Below, piece by piece: positions 62,801 through 64,000 of a stretch of DNA of 64,000 bases. The number at the start of each line of letters is the position of its first letter. Within the stretch, counting starts at the first letter, position 1. The DNA is from Arthrobacter sp. MYb227 (lineage in GTDB: Bacteria > Actinomycetota > Actinomycetes > Actinomycetales > Micrococcaceae): positions 1 to 64,000 of the forward strand of contig NZ_PCPT01000011.1 in assembly GCF_002975435.1 (NCBI RefSeq). The letters are read 5' to 3'. The notes under the pieces were generated by a model. That model had not been told where the DNA came from, did no database searches, and saw only the letters and a program-made list of their open reading frames with translations. The translations under genes were made by a program, and so were the position numbers.

Positions 62801-63263
62801 CGGGGAAACCAATCTTATCGGCCTCGGCGGTGAGGTACTCGACATCAGAGCTGGGCTCCGAGGAGTTCAAAACTGGGATTCCTGCTGCCCGAGCGGCGCG
62901 CAGGGCCTCGACCTTGTTACCGGCGAGTTCCAGAACTTCGGCGGCCGGGCCAATGAACTTGATGCCAGCTTCTGCCGCGGCACGGGAAAGATCCGGGTTT
63001 TCGGCCAAGAAACCATAGCCCGGGTAAATGGCATCCGCGCCGGCTTCCTTGGCGACGCGGATCACCTCTTCGACGTCCAGGTAGGCGCGGACCGGGTGGC
63101 CCTCCTCGCCGATCTGGTAGGCCTCATCGGACTTCTGACGGTGGATCGAGTTGCGGTCCTCGTACGGGTACACGGCGACGGTCTTCGCGCCCAGCTCATA
63201 GCCGGCACGGAAAGCACGAATCGCGATTTCACCACGGTTGGCTACCAAGATCTTCGTAAACAT
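59814..63263 (-). CDS. pyc: Pyruvate carboxylase
   Basis: A 1149-residue single-chain anaplerotic enzyme making oxaloacetate from pyruvate and bicarbonate. Biotin carboxylase covers about 1-455 (LVANRGEIAIRAFRA; GGGGRGMRRV; EMNPRIQVEHTVTEEI). The carboxyltransferase covers about 540-810 (DTTFRDAHQSLLATRVR; MEVWGGATYDVSLRFL). The PYC_OADA linker reaches about 1040, and the biotinyl domain ends the chain with the biotin-accepting Lys in EAMKMEAG. AGGAG ahead of ATG 63263 sets the start; the open frame continues 13 codons upstream. Its end is marked by the strong terminator at 59706. Confidence 0.97.
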   Translation of the reverse strand: MFTKILVANRGEIAIRAFRAGYELGAKTVAVYPYEDRNSIHRQKSDEAYQIGEEGHPVRAYLDVEEVIRVAKEAGADAIYPGYGFLAENPDLSRAAAEAGIKFIGPAAEVLELAGNKVEALRAARAAGIPVLNSSEPSSDVEYLTAEADKIGFPVFVKAVAGGGGRGMRRVDTRETLAESLSAAMREAASAFGDDTMFVEQAVLRPRHIEVQILADEHGNVVHLFERDCSLQRRHQKVIEIAPAPNLDESIRQALYADAVKFAKALKYQNAGTVEFLVDTEGERAGQHVFIEMNPRIQVEHTVTEEITDVDLVQAQMRIAAGATLEELDIRQEDLKIRGVAMQSRITTEDPANEFRPDVGTITVYRSAGGSGVRLDGGTIYTGAEVSPHFDSMLVKLTCRGRDFATAAARLRRALAEFRVRGVTTNIPFLQNVLDDPAFLAGEVATDFIDKHPELLAGRKSQDRGTKALSFLADVTVNQPNGERVDGIDPRKKLPSFPGDKASEPDRSPFDGPSDQAPADGWRQRLLELGPEGFAKALRHETAVAVTDTTFRDAHQSLLATRVRTRDLLAAAPAYAHVMPQLFSMEVWGGATYDVSLRFLGEDPWKRLALLRAELPNIPLQMLLRGRNTVGYTPYPTEVTDAFVKEAAATGIDIFRIFDALNDVSQMAPAIKAVRETGTAVAEVALCYTGNLLDPNEDLYTLDYYLNLAQEIVDAGAHILAIKDMAGLLRPAAAAKLVTALRERFDLPVHLHTHDTAGGQLATLMAAINAGVDAVDVAAASMAGTTSQPSSSALIAALENTERDTGISLEAAASLEPYWESVRTMYAPFESGLAAPTGRVYRHEIPGGQLSNLRQQAIALGLGERFEAIEDMYTAANHILGRLVKVTPSSKVVGDLALQLVGMGVDPEEFAKDPKSFDIPDSVIQFLSGELGNPPGGWPEPFRSKALEGRVIRPHVEELDAADAQALQGDSDTRRATLNRLLFAGPTRDFEATVEAYGDVSTLHTRDYLYGLVKGREHVVSLGKGVRLLVILQSVSEADEKGMRTVTVLLNGQSRQLSVRDASVESTVVVAEKADATNPGHVAAPFAGAVTSKVAVGDVVEAGATVATIEAMKMEAGITTTSAGTVSRIAINGTAQVQGGDLLIVIDPA

Positions 63264-63520
63264 GGCGCTCCTGCAAAATGATAATAAGGATGGTTTACGC
63301 ACACGGAGTCAGGGGGTAGAAACTCTTGTCTGCGGTGTAGAAGCAAAGTGATCAGGCTTCCAAGGTGACACCATACCGTGATGCGCAGCACCGCTGGCAA
63401 AACATTGCGGCGGGTACGAAACAGTGGTCTCACTCAGTGGTTCCTATGTTGAGTGTCACGGTGTCGGCGAAGAGCTGCGAACCCGATTATGATATGTAGG
63501 GGAACTCATCGTTACATCAA

Positions 63521-64000
63521 GTGAAATCAACTGTAGAAAAGGGCGTGGTCCGTTCCGTGCAGGTAGTGAGCATTAGCAGCCTTAAAGGTGGCGTAGGAAA
63601 AACCTCCGTTACGTTGGGGCTCGCTTCGGCCGCTCTGGCAGCAGGCATCCCCACCCTAGTGATCGATTTAGACCCGCATGCCGATGCCAGCACCGGCCTG
63701 GGAGTGCGGGCCGATGACAAGCTGACCATTGGTCGGATGTTGAAGGTTGCGCGTAAAGCGGATCTTTCAAGAAACATCGTCTCCAGCTCCTGGCAGTCGA
63801 AGGCCGTTTCGAAGCGTTCACTGACCCGTGTACCAGTCTTAGATGTTGCAGTTGGCGATGCCTACACCGGCATCTACGACCGACCTGACTTGCGTGCTCG
63901 GGATTTGCGTCGACTAACCCAGTTGCTCTCGCGCACCTCAGGCTACTCACTTGTACTCATCGATTGCCCCCCATCCTTGAATGGTCTAACCCGCATGGCT
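63521..64000 (+). CDS. parA: ParA-family ATPase, C-terminus cut off by window edge
   Basis: The N-terminal 160 residues of a Soj/ParA ATPase. The deviant Walker A KGGVGKTS is at residues 22-29, IDLDPHADAS follows, and the switch-II/Walker B-like LIDCPPSLNGL lies at the edge. The GTG at 63521 is the first start after an in-frame stop; GTGs at 63545 and 63557 are alternatives with equally weak ribosome-binding sites. It may act in chromosome or cell-pole organisation. Its partner (ParB or a MerR-like gene) would lie beyond the window. Confidence 0.88.
   Translation, partial: MKSTVEKGVVRSVQVVSISSLKGGVGKTSVTLGLASAALAAGIPTLVIDLDPHADASTGLGVRADDKLTIGRMLKVARKADLSRNIVSSSWQSKAVSKRSLTRVPVLDVAVGDAYTGIYDRPDLRARDLRRLTQLLSRTSGYSLVLIDCPPSLNGLTRMA

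Overview
The window looks like chromosome from a high-GC Gram-positive actinobacterium, most likely a Micrococcaceae member (Arthrobacter, Glutamicibacter or Paeniglutamicibacter type). The evidence is gene content: a fused actinobacterial 2-oxoglutarate decarboxylase/dehydrogenase (Kgd), a SigR/RsrA redox pair, WhiB1, the 24-residue ribosomal protein bL37, class II DAHP synthase, an actinobacterial tmRNA tag (ADSKRTDFALAA) and a Tad pilus locus of the actinobacterial kind. The genus is inferred, not proven.

Layout. 1-4.6 kb: zinc alcohol dehydrogenase (cut by the window edge), a VOC protein, then a divergent sulfur pair (rhodanese and a Cds1-type cysteine desulfhydrase) and an MBL-fold hydrolase. 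4.7-8.3 kb: zinc homeostasis, with Zur convergent to a znuA-znuC-znuB operon that carries a palindromic Zur-like box. 8.3-10.7 kb: two overlapping CNNM/CorC-type membrane proteins. 11.6-16.4 kb: kgd, an SGNH-fold protein lacking the nucleophile, and bL37. 16.5-23.1 kb: rsrA and sigR (with a matching SigR-type autoregulatory promoter), and divergently aroA-rsgA-hisN-mntR-like and two FluC fluoride channels. 23.1-30.8 kb: a DUF2568 membrane protein with a long disordered arm, tmRNA, smpB, an M23 hydrolase, ftsX, ftsE and prfB; FtsEX with the adjacent hydrolase probably forms a cell-wall splitting complex at division.

30.8-43.2 kb: a Tad/Flp pilus operon (cpaF-tadB-tadC-flp-tadE-tadE-tadG, minus strand) whose ATPase gene cpaF is split by a 7.4-kb integrative element (about 34,745-42,160). 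Removing exactly 7,412 bp between two TGGG copies joins the cpaF halves in frame and rebuilds a normal CpaF C-terminus. The element carries a large serine integrase next to the left junction, a small serine resolvase, a winged-helix/HNH fusion, an HNH nuclease, two coiled-coil proteins and small ORFs. It also has three unusual sets of repeats and no recognisable phage structural or conjugation genes. This is the most interesting part of the window.

43.4-48.2 kb: a large FHA-FtsK/EssC-like ATPase without visible WXG100 partners, and a small membrane protein. 48.5-54.3 kb: whiB1, a PASTA-domain Ser/Thr kinase, an MFS exporter and aroG. 54.3-58.6 kb: lipid metabolism (PlsC-type acyltransferase, alpha/beta esterase, long-chain acyl-CoA ligase). 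58.8-64 kb: a ParA-like protein lacking its P-loop, pyruvate carboxylase and the start of a canonical ParA. Many operons end in long perfect hairpins. No tRNA, rRNA or CRISPR array was seen.
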